A stretch of 64,000 nt of DNA from Treponema sp. Marseille-Q3903 (GTDB lineage Bacteria; Spirochaetota; Spirochaetia; Treponematales; Treponemataceae). The DNA lies in assembly GCF_014334335.1 (NCBI RefSeq), contig NZ_JACSEU010000001.1, forward strand, positions 620,001-684,000, in the 5' to 3' direction. The notes under the pieces were generated by a model. That model worked only from the letters and a program-made list of their open reading frames with translations, had not been told where the DNA came from and did no database searches. Made by a program: the position numbers and the translations under genes. Below are positions 1-9,283 of this stretch, piece after piece. The first letter of the stretch is position 1. Each line of letters starts with the position of its first letter.

Positions 1-55
1 AAAAGATTGAGTTTTGCAAAATTGCAATTCTGTGCGACAAAAATAAAACTTGCTT

Positions 56-1369
56 TTATTTTAATTTCCCAACTCTCTCCGCCAGAGTCGGATGGCTGTA
101 ATTCCAAATCGCATACAATTTTGACGGCAGTAATTCACTTAGATTTTCAGAGTTCAATTTTATAAGCCCGCTTATCAAATTGTCGCCAGTACCGCAGACC
201 TTTTTTGCATAAGCGTCTGCAGCGTATTCATCGCGGCGTGAAAAAAAGTTTACAAACGGCGAAAGAATCTCCGAAACTGAACCGTAAATCGCCGTTGCTA
301 AAAATAATCCTATAAATTGAACGGCAGATACGTTTTCTACAGAAATTCCTGTAAAACCGAAGCCCGAATACAGTGCAGGAAACTGAGCGAGCTTGTACAA
401 CGCAAAAGTCACTATAAATTCAAGCGGAATCATTATGCATATTTTTTTTGTGATGTGGTGAAGTTTGCAGTGCCCAAGTTCGTGTCCGAGCACCGACGCA
501 AGTTCATCAGGAGTAAGAGACTTGATAAGCGTATCGTATAAAACTATCCTTTTTATTTTTCCAAATCCGCTGAAATATGCATTGCTGTGCCCGCTTCTTT
601 TTGAAGCATCCATGACAAAAAGACCGCCGTTTTTGAAGCCGGTCTTTTTGAGAATCGCAGTGATTTTATCTTTTACTTCACCTTCCGGGAGCGGTTCAAA
701 CTTGTTGAACAACGGGGCAATAAATTTCGGATAAATAATCTGCATGATGAATGTGAAAACAATCATTATAGCGGCTAAAATCAACCACCACGTATCTGGG
801 AATTTTATGAAGAAAACCGATGACACAAAAATCAAAAGTGCGCCTATCACAAGAGAAATAGCTATCCCTTTTATCTTGTCGGAAATCCACAATTTTACAG
901 TCATCTTGCTGAATCCGAATTTCTTTTCCGTGTGAAATTCACGGTAGAGTTCAAACGGAAGCCCGAGTATTGCATGCGGAATTGACGCAATTATAACGAA
1001 AAGCCCGAAGCATGCAAAAGAGTTACCGACGTTTGATGGAAACCCGACCAAATTCGAAATTCTGTTGAAACAACAAGGATAAAATCCAAACAGCACAAGG
1101 ACAATATTTAACACTAAATTTAATGCAGATGACGGAATCATGTTAAAATATTTTGCATTTTCATATTGACAGATTTTTTCAAGTTTTTCAGTGACGAACG
1201 CAGTCTGTGCCGCAGCGATAGTTTTTAATTCATCAGGTATGTGTCCACAATTTTTTTTACGCGCAAGGTAATCAATAAATTCTAGAGATTGTTTGATAAT
1301 AAAACTTACAAAAGTTCCAATCAGGTAAATTAAAACAAAAGGATTTAGAAAATCAACAGAAATGTGCAT
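56..1369 (-). CDS. Ste24-like M48 family membrane metalloprotease
   Basis: The 437-residue protein is a zinc endopeptidase of the CAAX prenyl protease 1 (Ste24) type, expected in the cytoplasmic membrane. The zinc motif HELGH lies near residue 295 (context SVLGHELGHCKLHH), and the third ligand is probably the Glu in RRDEYAAD further on. Several hydrophobic segments precede and follow the motif, as in the M48 N-terminal domain. The length fits Ste24 better than HtpX (about 290 residues). The ATG is preceded by a GGAG-like ribosome site. The substrate is unknown; bacterial members are often linked to membrane protein turnover. Confidence 0.88.
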   Translation of the reverse strand: MHISVDFLNPFVLIYLIGTFVSFIIKQSLEFIDYLARKKNCGHIPDELKTIAAAQTAFVTEKLEKICQYENAKYFNMIPSSALNLVLNIVLVLFGFYPCCFNRISNLVGFPSNVGNSFACFGLFVIIASIPHAILGLPFELYREFHTEKKFGFSKMTVKLWISDKIKGIAISLVIGALLIFVSSVFFIKFPDTWWLILAAIMIVFTFIMQIIYPKFIAPLFNKFEPLPEGEVKDKITAILKKTGFKNGGLFVMDASKRSGHSNAYFSGFGKIKRIVLYDTLIKSLTPDELASVLGHELGHCKLHHITKKICIMIPLEFIVTFALYKLAQFPALYSGFGFTGISVENVSAVQFIGLFLATAIYGSVSEILSPFVNFFSRRDEYAADAYAKKVCGTGDNLISGLIKLNSENLSELLPSKLYAIWNYSHPTLAERVGKLK

Positions 1370-1387
1370 TTTTTTCTCCGAACATTA

Positions 1388-1903
1388 TTATGATTTTATT
1401 GTTTTTCCGTTTAATACGGCTTTGAGCAAAACTCCATTTTTATAAACAAGTTTAAGCGAAAAAAAAGGAGAGCGTTTTGCAATCATGTCAAGAAATATTT
1501 CATCACCTTCCCAGTGAGGCAATCTGTTCATTTTAGAAATTGGAATCCATTTCAAATCGCCTTCGGTGCATTGCTCTGATGTAAACATCTTTCCCGAGAA
1601 TTTATCAGTCCAAAAAATGTGCATAAATTCAGTGAAGACTTCTTCCGCACATCCTGAAACTGATGGAGAGCGAATATCGACAAATGTGACAATTCCACAG
1701 TAACGAAGAGATGTTTTTTCGACAAAAAGCCCAGTTTCTTCCTTGATTTCGCGGACTGCGCATTCTTCAGGACTTTCCGCATCTTCGAACTTTCCGCCTA
1801 TCCCAATCCATTTGTCGCGGTTGTAATCATTCTGTTTTTTTATGCGGTGAAGCATGAGATAAGAGGAATCTTTTTCTATGTAACAAAGTGTTGTGTTCAG
1901 CAT
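1388..1903 (-). CDS. NUDIX hydrolase (MutT-like)
   Basis: This 171-residue protein has a complete Nudix box (G-x5-E-x7-REIKEETGL) around residues 38-60, so it should hydrolyse a nucleoside diphosphate linked to another group. The closest guess is 8-oxo-dGTP diphosphatase, but the substrate cannot be read from sequence. I chose the ATG at 1903, which overlaps the end of purN by seven bases; a TTG four codons upstream is also open. The overlap suggests translational coupling with purN, giving an operon order purM-purN-nudix. Confidence 0.85.
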   Translation of the reverse strand: MLNTTLCYIEKDSSYLMLHRIKKQNDYNRDKWIGIGGKFEDAESPEECAVREIKEETGLFVEKTSLRYCGIVTFVDIRSPSVSGCAEEVFTEFMHIFWTDKFSGKMFTSEQCTEGDLKWIPISKMNRLPHWEGDEIFLDMIAKRSPFFSLKLVYKNGVLLKAVLNGKTIKS

Positions 1904-2529
1904 TGTTGTCTGCAAAGCAATAGCAATCCTTCTACAATAGCTTCGTGCTCTTTTGGCGCAATTCGAGCATACAATGAATCAGGAGTGTCGCCTGCCATCA
2001 CAGGGACTTTTTTCTGAATTAAAATTTTTCCACCGTCACATTCTCCGTTTACAAAATGAACAGTACAGCCGCTTTCTTTTTCGCCTGATTTTAAAACAGC
2101 TTCGTGAACGTGGTGTCCCCACATCCCAACTCCTCCGAATTTCGGCAAAAGGGCGGGGTGGAGATTTATGATTTTATTTTGATACGCTTTTAGAATATCG
2201 CCTGTAAGGACTGTAAGCCAACCTGCCTGAACGATAGCGTCGACATCATATTTTTTGCACAAGTCAAGAACTGCATCGCTTACGGAAAGGCGTTTTTCAT
2301 CCCTGCTAGCGGCTTGCGCGATTTCTTTCCCCATAACGGAATACGGACTTGTCACTGCACATGGAATATCTGCTTTTGCAGCGCGTTCCAAAGCAAACGC
2401 ATCTTTGTGATCGCTTATCACGATTACAATTTTGTAAGGGCATGAATCGCCTTCTTCTTTTTGATAGTCAATCAAAGCTTGAAGATTAGTCCCACCGCCG
2501 CTTACAAGCACTGCTGTTTTCAGTTTCAT
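1897..2529 (-). CDS. purN: phosphoribosylglycinamide formyltransferase
   Basis: PurN transfers a formyl group from 10-formyltetrahydrofolate to GAR in purine synthesis. The 210-residue length is typical. The N-terminus carries the phosphate-binding SGGGTNLQALID loop, and the catalytic pair is seen in NLHPALLPKF (Asn and His of the N-x-H-P motif). The Asp of the formyltransferase signature is in the HFVNGECDGGKI segment. It lies 18 bases downstream of purM, and its last codons overlap the NUDIX gene. Confidence 0.95.
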   Translation of the reverse strand: MKLKTAVLVSGGGTNLQALIDYQKEEGDSCPYKIVIVISDHKDAFALERAAKADIPCAVTSPYSVMGKEIAQAASRDEKRLSVSDAVLDLCKKYDVDAIVQAGWLTVLTGDILKAYQNKIINLHPALLPKFGGVGMWGHHVHEAVLKSGEKESGCTVHFVNGECDGGKILIQKKVPVMAGDTPDSLYARIAPKEHEAIVEGLLLLCRQQC

Positions 2530-2547
2530 ATTTTGTTCGGTTTAAAA

Positions 2548-3642
2548 TCAGTCTTCAAATAAGACAGAATCTTGTTGGCTTTTTACTTCGCCTTTACTAT
2601 AAGCGACGTATCCGATTTTGTATGCTTTCATATCAGGGCAGTAATCTTTGTGATATTTGTGAGCATTTGCATTGAACATTTCCAAAACAGCATCTGCATA
2701 TTTTGAGTTTACTGCAAGGAGCATTCCAATTCCCATGTTGAATGTATTGTAGATTGAATCTAAGTCGGCACCTCTTTTTATCAGTTCTCCGAATACAGGA
2801 GGAATATCCCAGCTGTCTCTCTTTATTACAGAAATCAACTGTTTTTTTCCTTCTTTTGCTTTTGGGTACATGCGAGGAATATTTTCGTAAAATCCGCCGC
2901 CTGTTATGTGAACCATTCCGTTGATCGCTTTACGGTATTTTCCCAAGACTTCCATGACAGGTTTTACGTAGATGCGCGTTGGAGTTAGGAGAATTTCTCC
3001 GATTGTTTTGCCAGTATCTTTTCCGTCAATTATGAAAGGTTCGTTTACATTTTTAACGAGTTTTCGCACAAGGCTGAATCCGTTTGAGTGAACTCCGTTA
3101 GATGAAAGCCCAATCAAAGTATCGTTTTCTTTGATGTTTTCGCCTGTAATCATCTCTTTTTTTTCTCCGATTCCGACTCCAAAACCTGCAAGATCGTATT
3201 TTCCATCATCATAGAAGTCAGGCATTTCGGCAGTTTCGCCGCCAAGAAGAGCACAGCCTGCATCGACACAACCGTCTGCAACACCTTTGACTAAGTCGGA
3301 AGCTATGTCAGCATCGAGTTTTCCGCATGCAACATAATCAAGAAAGAACGATGTTTGAACGCCGGAGCAAAGGATGTCGTTTACGCTCATCGCAACGCAG
3401 TCTATGCCGACAGTATCGTATTTTCTCATCTTGAACGCTATATCGAGTTTTGTCCCAACACCGTCCGTTCCGCTTACAATCACAGGATTTTTGTATCCTT
3501 TTGGCACTTCGAACATTCCGTTAAAGCTTCCCAAACCTGTTAAAAGTCCGGGAATTGCGGTCCTTTTTGCGTGTTCTTTATATTTGTTTACTGCGCGGTA
3601 ACCTTCTTCTACGTCTACTCCTGATTCTTTGTAAGATGCCAT
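2548..3642 (-). CDS. purM: phosphoribosylformylglycinamidine cyclo-ligase (AIR synthetase)
   Basis: PurM closes the imidazole ring to form AIR using ATP. The ATP-binding motif SGTDGVGTKLDIAF is near residue 60, and GGETAEMPDFY and the Gly-rich HITGGGFYENIPRM segments are present. At 364 residues it is slightly longer than the usual ~345. A GAGGAG ribosome site precedes the ATG. It sits between purE (upstream, past a 17-bp inverted repeat) and purN. Confidence 0.96.
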   Translation of the reverse strand: MASYKESGVDVEEGYRAVNKYKEHAKRTAIPGLLTGLGSFNGMFEVPKGYKNPVIVSGTDGVGTKLDIAFKMRKYDTVGIDCVAMSVNDILCSGVQTSFFLDYVACGKLDADIASDLVKGVADGCVDAGCALLGGETAEMPDFYDDGKYDLAGFGVGIGEKKEMITGENIKENDTLIGLSSNGVHSNGFSLVRKLVKNVNEPFIIDGKDTGKTIGEILLTPTRIYVKPVMEVLGKYRKAINGMVHITGGGFYENIPRMYPKAKEGKKQLISVIKRDSWDIPPVFGELIKRGADLDSIYNTFNMGIGMLLAVNSKYADAVLEMFNANAHKYHKDYCPDMKAYKIGYVAYSKGEVKSQQDSVLFED

Positions 3643-3688
3643 AATGCGTTTCTCCTCAAAAAGGGCTTTTTGAATCCCCCTTATAGAT

Positions 3689-3731
3689 AATTAAGAGTTA
3701 AAAAACTGATGTGATTTTTTAACTCTTAATT
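3689..3731. terminator. perfect 17-bp AT-rich inverted repeat between purE and purM
   Basis: The two 17-base arms (3689-3705 and 3715-3731) are exact reverse complements around a 9-base loop. The arm core is TTAAGAGTTAAAAAA. Read on either strand, the stem ends in a T-rich run, so it could act as a weak bidirectional terminator or attenuator separating purE from purM-purN. No protein-binding consensus was recognised. Confidence 0.5.
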
Positions 3732-3783
3732 GTTTTGATTATATTAAATTTTAAATTGTTTTGGAATCGAAATTTTGCAGAGG

Positions 3784-4278
3784 CTAAAATTTGATATCTA
3801 TTCCCGAAGCTACTGCGTCATCTGCAAGTTTTGCTCTGAATGTTTTTAATTTTGCCTCAAGTTCTTTATCGTGAAGTGCAAGAATCTGGAGTGCAAGATA
3901 AGCTGCATTTTTTGCATTGTTGATTCCAACTGTCGCGACAGGAATCTGTGGAGGCATCTGTACGATGCTCAACAAAGCGTCCATTCCGCCGAGTCCGTTA
4001 GACTTGTCGCTTACGCATTCAAGAGGAACTCCAATCACAGGCAATGTCGTAATTCCTGCGATAACGCCCGGAAGCGCCGCTGCCAGCCCTGCTCCTGCGA
4101 TTATAACACGGCATCCGTCTTTTTCTACATGTTCAACTGTCTGTTTAAGCAAGGCGCCTGCTCTGTGTGCAGAAATTATATACGCTTTGTATTCAACGCC
4201 AAATTCGGAAAGAACGTCGGCTGCCTTTTTCATAGTGTCTTTATCAGACTTTGATCCAAAAAAAATTGCTACTTTCAT
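3784..4278 (-). CDS. purE: N5-CAIR mutase / AIR carboxylase family protein
   Basis: PurE carboxylates AIR (directly or through N5-CAIR) to CAIR. The 164-residue protein has the GSKSDKDTM phosphate loop at its start, the catalytic His in SAHRA near residue 40, and LLSIVQMP near residue 110. Two things differ from common class I enzymes: SAHRA replaces SAHRTP, and AGLAAALPG replaces AGxAAHLPG, so the second conserved His is absent. No purK lies nearby. The gene has no Shine-Dalgarno sequence and an ATG six bases after a -10 box. Confidence 0.9.
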   Translation of the reverse strand: MKVAIFFGSKSDKDTMKKAADVLSEFGVEYKAYIISAHRAGALLKQTVEHVEKDGCRVIIAGAGLAAALPGVIAGITTLPVIGVPLECVSDKSNGLGGMDALLSIVQMPPQIPVATVGINNAKNAAYLALQILALHDKELEAKLKTFRAKLADDAVASGIDIKF

Positions 4279-4284
4279 AGGGTG

Positions 4285-4313
4285 TTTATATCACAGAAAA
4301 CAAGTTCTAACAA
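4285..4313 (-). promoter_or_regulatory. promoter of purE, likely leaderless start
   Basis: On the minus strand the -35 is TTGTTA (4308-4313), the spacer is 17 bases, and the -10 is TATAAA (4285-4290). The -10 is followed by six bases and then the purE ATG. Transcription would begin at or next to the start codon, which fits the lack of any purine-rich ribosome site. Confidence 0.55.
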
Positions 4314-4345
4314 TATATTTCACTCCATAGATTAATCTAAAAAAG

Positions 4346-4750
4346 TCATTTTTCTGCAGCATGGTGAACACCAAAATCAGGATCTTTTTCGTAGTTCACA
4401 AGATTGTCCAAATCCGATATAGAATTGATGTTTTCCTCATCGGCGTGTGCATTTTTGGAGATTGAATCTTTATAAATTGAATCGTCGAGCAGCTCTGCAA
4501 CCGGAACTCTGAGAATTTCCGCAATATATTTCAAAAGAATATCGGAAAGAATTTGTTCTCCATTTTCAATTCTTGAAATGCTGTTTTTAAATATTTTTAT
4601 GCCTTTTAACTGTAAAAGCGAGGCAAGGTCATTTTGATTGATAACAGGATTTTTCATTTCGCGAATTCTCTTTATATTTGCACCGGCAATGTTTTTTCTT
4701 CCGAGAAAAGTAATGTGTTTTCTTCTGCCTTCACCCATATAATAATCCAT
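4346..4750 (-). CDS. XRE-family helix-turn-helix regulator
   Basis: The protein of about 134 residues contains a Cro/CI-type helix-turn-helix at roughly residues 24-88 (NIKRIREM...INQNDLASLLQ...NSISRIENGEQ). A basic N-terminal stretch and an acidic tail flank it. I chose the ATG at 4750; a TTG four codons earlier extends the frame. It is divergent from the unknown gene at 4835 with an 84-base gap, so it may regulate that gene, but this is inference from position only. Confidence 0.75.
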   Translation of the reverse strand: MDYYMGEGRRKHITFLGRKNIAGANIKRIREMKNPVINQNDLASLLQLKGIKIFKNSISRIENGEQILSDILLKYIAEILRVPVAELLDDSIYKDSISKNAHADEENINSISDLDNLVNYEKDPDFGVHHAAEK

Positions 4751-4799
4751 CGTTTTTGGCAAATGTTTGATTTAAAGAATAAAACGGCAGAGAAAAAAG

Positions 4800-4828
4800 T
4801 TGACATTAAATAAGGAATTAGGCAAAAT
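4800..4828 (+). promoter_or_regulatory. promoter of the gene at 4835, likely leaderless
   Basis: TTGACA (4800-4805), a 17-base spacer and CAAAAT (4823-4828) are followed by six T residues and then ATG at 4835. The -35 is perfect and the -10 weak. The only purine-rich stretch (AAGGA, 4812-4816) lies inside the spacer, too far upstream to serve as a ribosome site. Confidence 0.5.
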
Positions 4829-4834
4829 TTTTTT

Positions 4835-5326
4835 ATGAAAATTACAAAACTTGTCCTTCAAAAACAGCAAAGAAATGGCGATTTGATTTTTCTTTTCAAT
4901 GTGATTGCGAAAAAAAGTGGAGTTTCAAATTGTTCAAATATTTCGCTTTTGTTTGTTGGAAAAAAAAATGATGACAAAAGCTCGGAAGCTACGGAACACG
5001 CAAAAGCCTCCGAAGCCACTGATGTTGCGCAATCTACGGGAGCCTCTGAAGACACAGCAGATTTGCTCGAAAAACTTAAAAAAGAAAAAGATGAACTTAA
5101 AATTATCAAACATGTGCAAGAAATCTCTGAGTTTAAAAAATCTGATTTTATGAATGATTATCTTTTTATTTATTTTTCAGATTGCTATAAATTTCCCGTT
5201 AGGTTTTCTGTGAAATTGGAGCAAATGATTAGAACGTCAGATGTTTTGTGCGATTGCAATGTAGTCCTTGTTTGCCAAACTGCCCAAAAAAAACATTTAA
5301 AAAAATATGACTTTTTCCATCTTTGA
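4835..5326 (+). CDS. uncharacterised protein with Ala/Glu-rich linker
   Basis: I do not recognise this 163-residue protein. An N-terminal part (1-45) rich in beta-forming residues is followed by a low-complexity linker with repeated SEAT/ASEA motifs (50-75). A charged helical stretch (75-100) and a C-terminal domain follow. There is no signal peptide or membrane segment. It stands alone between a divergent XRE regulator and a convergent LuxR-type regulator. A real gene is likely because it has a strong promoter and normal codon use. Confidence 0.6.
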   Translation: MKITKLVLQKQQRNGDLIFLFNVIAKKSGVSNCSNISLLFVGKKNDDKSSEATEHAKASEATDVAQSTGASEDTADLLEKLKKEKDELKIIKHVQEISEFKKSDFMNDYLFIYFSDCYKFPVRFSVKLEQMIRTSDVLCDCNVVLVCQTAQKKHLKKYDFFHL

Positions 5327-5415
5327 TATATAATGCTCTGTTTGATATCAAAAAAAATGTTTAAAAGCCGGATAAAACAAGATTCTGATAAATCAAAATT
5401 TCAATATTCTCGATA

Positions 5416-6183
5416 CTATTCTTCAACCTGATACTGGAGCAAAAGGATTCTCAATTCTTCTATGTTTGATACATTGAATATTTTATAAACTTCGGAGAAC
5501 ACTTTTTTGACAGTCGAAATGCTTACATAATATTTATCGCTGATTTCTTTATACGACAGCTTGTTGTGAAGATTTTCCATCACAAAAGTGACTTGACGTT
5601 CATTTAGATTATATTCGGAAAGACTTATTTTTGAACCTAATGCTTTTTTTATGATTGTTTGATTCTGAGTTACATTTGTTGGCAAAAAGCATGATAATCG
5701 CGATTTTAAAATGCAATAAATCCAGAGATAAAAAACTGCCCCGAATACCGAATAGCCGATTGCTATTGCTGTGTAAATCCAACCGTGTGTAAAAGTGAGC
5801 AAGAGCGCTGCAAAGTGAATTAAAAACAATGCCGTGATTAGCCCTTTCACTCTTTTTACACAAAGTCTTTTGCTTAAAATTAAAATGATAGATGCGTAAA
5901 AAAGAAAAATCCCAAGTTGCTCATCATCAGTCAAAATAGTCAATATGCTCTCTATTGAAAGGACTATCACCATACCAAAATATGATGGCTTGAAAATGAG
6001 AAAAAAAGTAATAAGCGCGCATGTAATATGCACACAAGGAATCACAACGCTTGTATCAGCAAATTTCTCAATAATCGAATTTTTGTCCCCATTTAGCAAG
6101 AGTGAAGCTATGGATGAAACAACAAGGAACAAGAACCCAACAGCAGATACAACTCTCTCAGAATTGATGCTGTTTTTGCTCAT
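5416..6183 (-). CDS. membrane protein with C-terminal LuxR-type helix-turn-helix
   Basis: The 255-residue protein has about six hydrophobic segments in residues 15-170. A GerE/LuxR helix-turn-helix follows at about 190-250 (LNERQVTFVMENLHNKLSYKEISDKYYVSISTVKKVF, with the recognition helix in ISTVKKVF). There is no receiver domain. This layout suggests a membrane-anchored one-component regulator that senses an extracellular or membrane signal. The target is unknown. The start is weakly supported: only an AGG lies six bases upstream. Confidence 0.75.
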   Translation of the reverse strand: MSKNSINSERVVSAVGFLFLVVSSIASLLLNGDKNSIIEKFADTSVVIPCVHITCALITFFLIFKPSYFGMVIVLSIESILTILTDDEQLGIFLFYASIILILSKRLCVKRVKGLITALFLIHFAALLLTFTHGWIYTAIAIGYSVFGAVFYLWIYCILKSRLSCFLPTNVTQNQTIIKKALGSKISLSEYNLNERQVTFVMENLHNKLSYKEISDKYYVSISTVKKVFSEVYKIFNVSNIEELRILLLQYQVEE

Positions 6184-6253
6184 ATTGAGCCTAATTATAA
6201 TATAGAAATTTAAGCAAGGCTACACTTTTTTTTATTTTAATAAATAATTTTAA

Positions 6254-7315
6254 TTAAAGTTTAAGGTCGCCTTCTTTTATCCAGCCGATTTTTCTCAGGA
6301 AAAGCCCGAATATCCAGCTCAGTAAGCCGGGAAGAACAAAGCAGATAAGTGCAAGTCCGAGCCAATCAAAAGCGCTTGGATTTATTACACTGGCTCCATG
6401 TTCTATCGCGACTGCACTCGGTTCAAACCATCCTGTGACAATTCCAATCTGACCGACAAGTCCGCATGTTCCCATCCCTGAACTTACGGCTGTTCCATTC
6501 ATTTCCAACTTAAAGATGCATGTGGCAATTGGTCCTGTAATTATAGAAGCGAAAATAGGAGGAATCCAAACTTTCGGATTTTTGATTATGTTAGGCATTT
6601 GAAGCATGCTAGTTCCCAATCCCTGTGAAACAATTCCGCCAAATTTGTTTTCTCGGAAACTAAGCACTGCAAAGCCGACCATTTGGGCACAGCAGCCCGC
6701 AACGGCAGCACCGCCTGCAAGCCCGGTCAGACCGAATGCAGCACATATTGCGGCAGAACTTATCGGCAACGTAAGCACGATTCCGACAACTGAGGAAACG
6801 AGTATTCCCATCCAAAACGGATGAAGTTTTGTTGTCCAGATAAGGAACCTGCCGACCTCGTTTGCGGCAATACCGATATATTTTGCAGTCAGAAGAGTCA
6901 GGAGAGTTCCCGCGAGAATTGTAACAGCCGGCGTAACGATAATATCTACTTTTGTTTTTTTACTGACGGCGTTTCCAGCTTCTGCCGACACAATTGCGAT
7001 GATAAGGACGGCAAGCGGACCTCCGGCTCCTCCTGTCACATTTGCGGCAGCACCGACAGCCGCTAACGTGAACAAAACCAATGCGTCAGCTTTCAATGCA
7101 AAACCAATTCCGACAGCCATTGCCGCTCCAACGACATGTGCATTAGACGCAAAAGTGCCTGCATCAAATAAAAACTTAAAAAAAGGATTAGTTCCAAGCC
7201 TGAACAGCTGCTGCCCAAGCGTTTTAATAATTGTTCCTATCAATAAAGAAGCGAACAATCCCTGCGCCATCCCCGACATAGCGTCTATACAGTAACGTTT
7301 TATGTATTTTTTCAT
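6254..7315 (-). CDS. PTS_EIIC_2 family membrane transporter subunit
   Basis: This 353-residue polytopic protein matches the PTS EIIC type 2 family (Pfam PF13303 as I recall it). It has Gly/Ala-rich membrane helices, the N-terminal SGMAQGLFASLLIGTI segment, and a conserved GLGTSMLQMPNI loop near residue 240. It starts three bases after the uvrC stop and is probably co-transcribed with it. No IIA or IIB partner lies nearby, so the substrate and phosphorylation partner are unclear. Confidence 0.8.
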   Translation of the reverse strand: MKKYIKRYCIDAMSGMAQGLFASLLIGTIIKTLGQQLFRLGTNPFFKFLFDAGTFASNAHVVGAAMAVGIGFALKADALVLFTLAAVGAAANVTGGAGGPLAVLIIAIVSAEAGNAVSKKTKVDIIVTPAVTILAGTLLTLLTAKYIGIAANEVGRFLIWTTKLHPFWMGILVSSVVGIVLTLPISSAAICAAFGLTGLAGGAAVAGCCAQMVGFAVLSFRENKFGGIVSQGLGTSMLQMPNIIKNPKVWIPPIFASIITGPIATCIFKLEMNGTAVSSGMGTCGLVGQIGIVTGWFEPSAVAIEHGASVINPSAFDWLGLALICFVLPGLLSWIFGLFLRKIGWIKEGDLKL

Positions 7316-7318
7316 AAA

Positions 7319-9280
7319 TCAAACCTCCTTTGATTTTCCATATTTTGCTCTATTTTCTGCAACAGCAAGTGCCTGACTTGCCAAATCTGCGATATATTCC
7401 GCTTCTGCTGCTTTTTCCTTTGTTGTTCCTGCAATTCCAAGAGATTTTTTTTGAAGCTTTTTTTTCTCGTTTTGCTGTTCTAAAAGTTTTTTTGCTTGAA
7501 GTAAAATTGATGAAGCTTCATTTGCCCGAACGTGAATACATTGCGCGATTGCGCTCTCTTCGGCATTTGCGAGATTTTCGATTGTTGTGAACTGACGCTG
7601 CAAGAGCAACGAACGCTTTTTTCCGACGCCGGACAATTCAGTAAATATTGAGTCAGTGTTCTCTTTTGTGCGAAGTCGCTGATTCCTGCTCGTTGCAAAA
7701 CGGTGTGTTTCATCACGCACGCGCTGGAGCAGGCGCAGCGCATCGCTCCTTTTTGGAAGGCATATAGGCGTGCTGTTTCCCGGTAGATAGATTTCTTCAT
7801 CGCGCTTGGCAAGCCCTGCAATCGCAATATCAAGCCCTAGAGAATTTAGGACTTCCTCGACCGCATTTACTTGTCCGATTCCGCCGTCAATCAAAATCAA
7901 ATCAGGTAAATCTTCCTGCTCGTTTAATAGTCGTGTATAACGCCTGCTGACTGCCTCTTTCATGCTTGCAAAATCGTCTATCAAACCGTCTGTAGTTTTT
8001 AGACGGAAATATCTGTAATTTTTTTTGTCAGGGTTCCCGTTATAAAAGCTGATCAGCGACGCGACAGGAAATTTTCCACCGATGTGCGCAATATCAAAAC
8101 CTTCGATTCTTACAGGAAGCACGTCTAATCCAAGCTTCAGTTTAAGTTCTTCCATAGCCGGGGTATCGCCTCTGTCTCGCAAACGCCTGACGATATCTTC
8201 GTGTGCATTTTGCCTAGCCATTTGAATTGCGGCAACATCGCGAGGTGAATCTCCGGAATCGACAACTATTATATTTGAGTCCGATTTTTTTTCTTCTTTT
8301 AGCCAGCGAGAAATATGTTCATATTCTGTCGTCTGCGGAATGTACACAAACGGCGGTATTGTTTTTTCATCTTCATAGTAAACTGCAAGAAATTCACCAA
8401 TCAAATCATCGTCGTCGTTGAGCGATTCAGCACGGTAATTTTCGCGCCCGGTCAGTTTCCCGTTTCTGATTTTCAGCACAGTAAAACTTACAAGCTCTCC
8501 CTCAGAAAAATACGCTATGTAGTCGCGGTCATCGGAATCAAAAGTCTCTACTATATTTTGATTCTGTAAAACCATCAGCGCTTTGATTCCGTCGCGGAGT
8601 CTTGCGGCTTTTTCAAAATTGAGCTCTTTTGAGGCAGCTTTCATCTCTGTAGTCAGCTTTGCAACAGTTTCGTTGCCTTTCCCCTCAAGTAACCTTTTTA
8701 TTTCGCCGATGTAATCATTGTAGGACTGTTCAGATATTTTGTTACAACACGGTGCGCTACATTGTTTCATGTGATAGTACAGACACGGTGTATCGCGTTT
8801 TCTTAAAGTTCTGCAATGACGTATTGGATACAGTTTGAAAATTGTTTCAATAAATGTGTCGAGAGCGCATACATCAGGAAAGGGACCAAAGTAAGTCGAA
8901 CCGTCTTGCATGATTTGGCGTGTTTTAAAAACCTTTGGAAATCGTTCCTTTGTGATGCGTAAAACAGGATATGATTTACCGTCTTTTAGACAAATGTTGT
9001 ATCTTGGATTATATTTTTTAATTAGGTTGTTTTCCAGCAACAGAGCTTCGTACTCGTTTGTTGTTGTGATATATTCAATAAAATTGGCGTGGGAGATTAA
9101 GAGCCTTGTCTTTACGCTCTGTTTTCCTGAAAAGTAGGAACAGAGCCGATTTTTGAGGTTTTTAGCTTTTCCTACATAAATTACGGTGTTTTCGGCATTT
9201 CGCCACATGTACACACCGCTTGATAAAGGAGCTTTCAGAGCTGTTTCGTGCAATATTTCACGTGTAGTTTTGGCTGTCAT
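7319..9280 (-). CDS. uvrC: excinuclease ABC subunit C
   Basis: UvrC makes both incisions in nucleotide excision repair. The 653-residue protein has an N-terminal GIY-YIG nuclease domain (GVYMWR near 18, IYVGKAKNLKNRL near 33). A UVR domain follows (ELNFEKAARLRDGI, about 216). The RNase H-like domain has its acidic residues in IEGFDIAHIGG and LILIDGG. A helix-hairpin-helix with an extended Lys-rich tail closes the protein. Its start codon lies three bases from that of the divergent gene at 9284. Confidence 0.95.
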   Translation of the reverse strand: MTAKTTREILHETALKAPLSSGVYMWRNAENTVIYVGKAKNLKNRLCSYFSGKQSVKTRLLISHANFIEYITTTNEYEALLLENNLIKKYNPRYNICLKDGKSYPVLRITKERFPKVFKTRQIMQDGSTYFGPFPDVCALDTFIETIFKLYPIRHCRTLRKRDTPCLYYHMKQCSAPCCNKISEQSYNDYIGEIKRLLEGKGNETVAKLTTEMKAASKELNFEKAARLRDGIKALMVLQNQNIVETFDSDDRDYIAYFSEGELVSFTVLKIRNGKLTGRENYRAESLNDDDDLIGEFLAVYYEDEKTIPPFVYIPQTTEYEHISRWLKEEKKSDSNIIVVDSGDSPRDVAAIQMARQNAHEDIVRRLRDRGDTPAMEELKLKLGLDVLPVRIEGFDIAHIGGKFPVASLISFYNGNPDKKNYRYFRLKTTDGLIDDFASMKEAVSRRYTRLLNEQEDLPDLILIDGGIGQVNAVEEVLNSLGLDIAIAGLAKRDEEIYLPGNSTPICLPKRSDALRLLQRVRDETHRFATSRNQRLRTKENTDSIFTELSGVGKKRSLLLQRQFTTIENLANAEESAIAQCIHVRANEASSILLQAKKLLEQQNEKKKLQKKSLGIAGTTKEKAAEAEYIADLASQALAVAENRAKYGKSKEV

Positions 9281-9283
9281 TTT

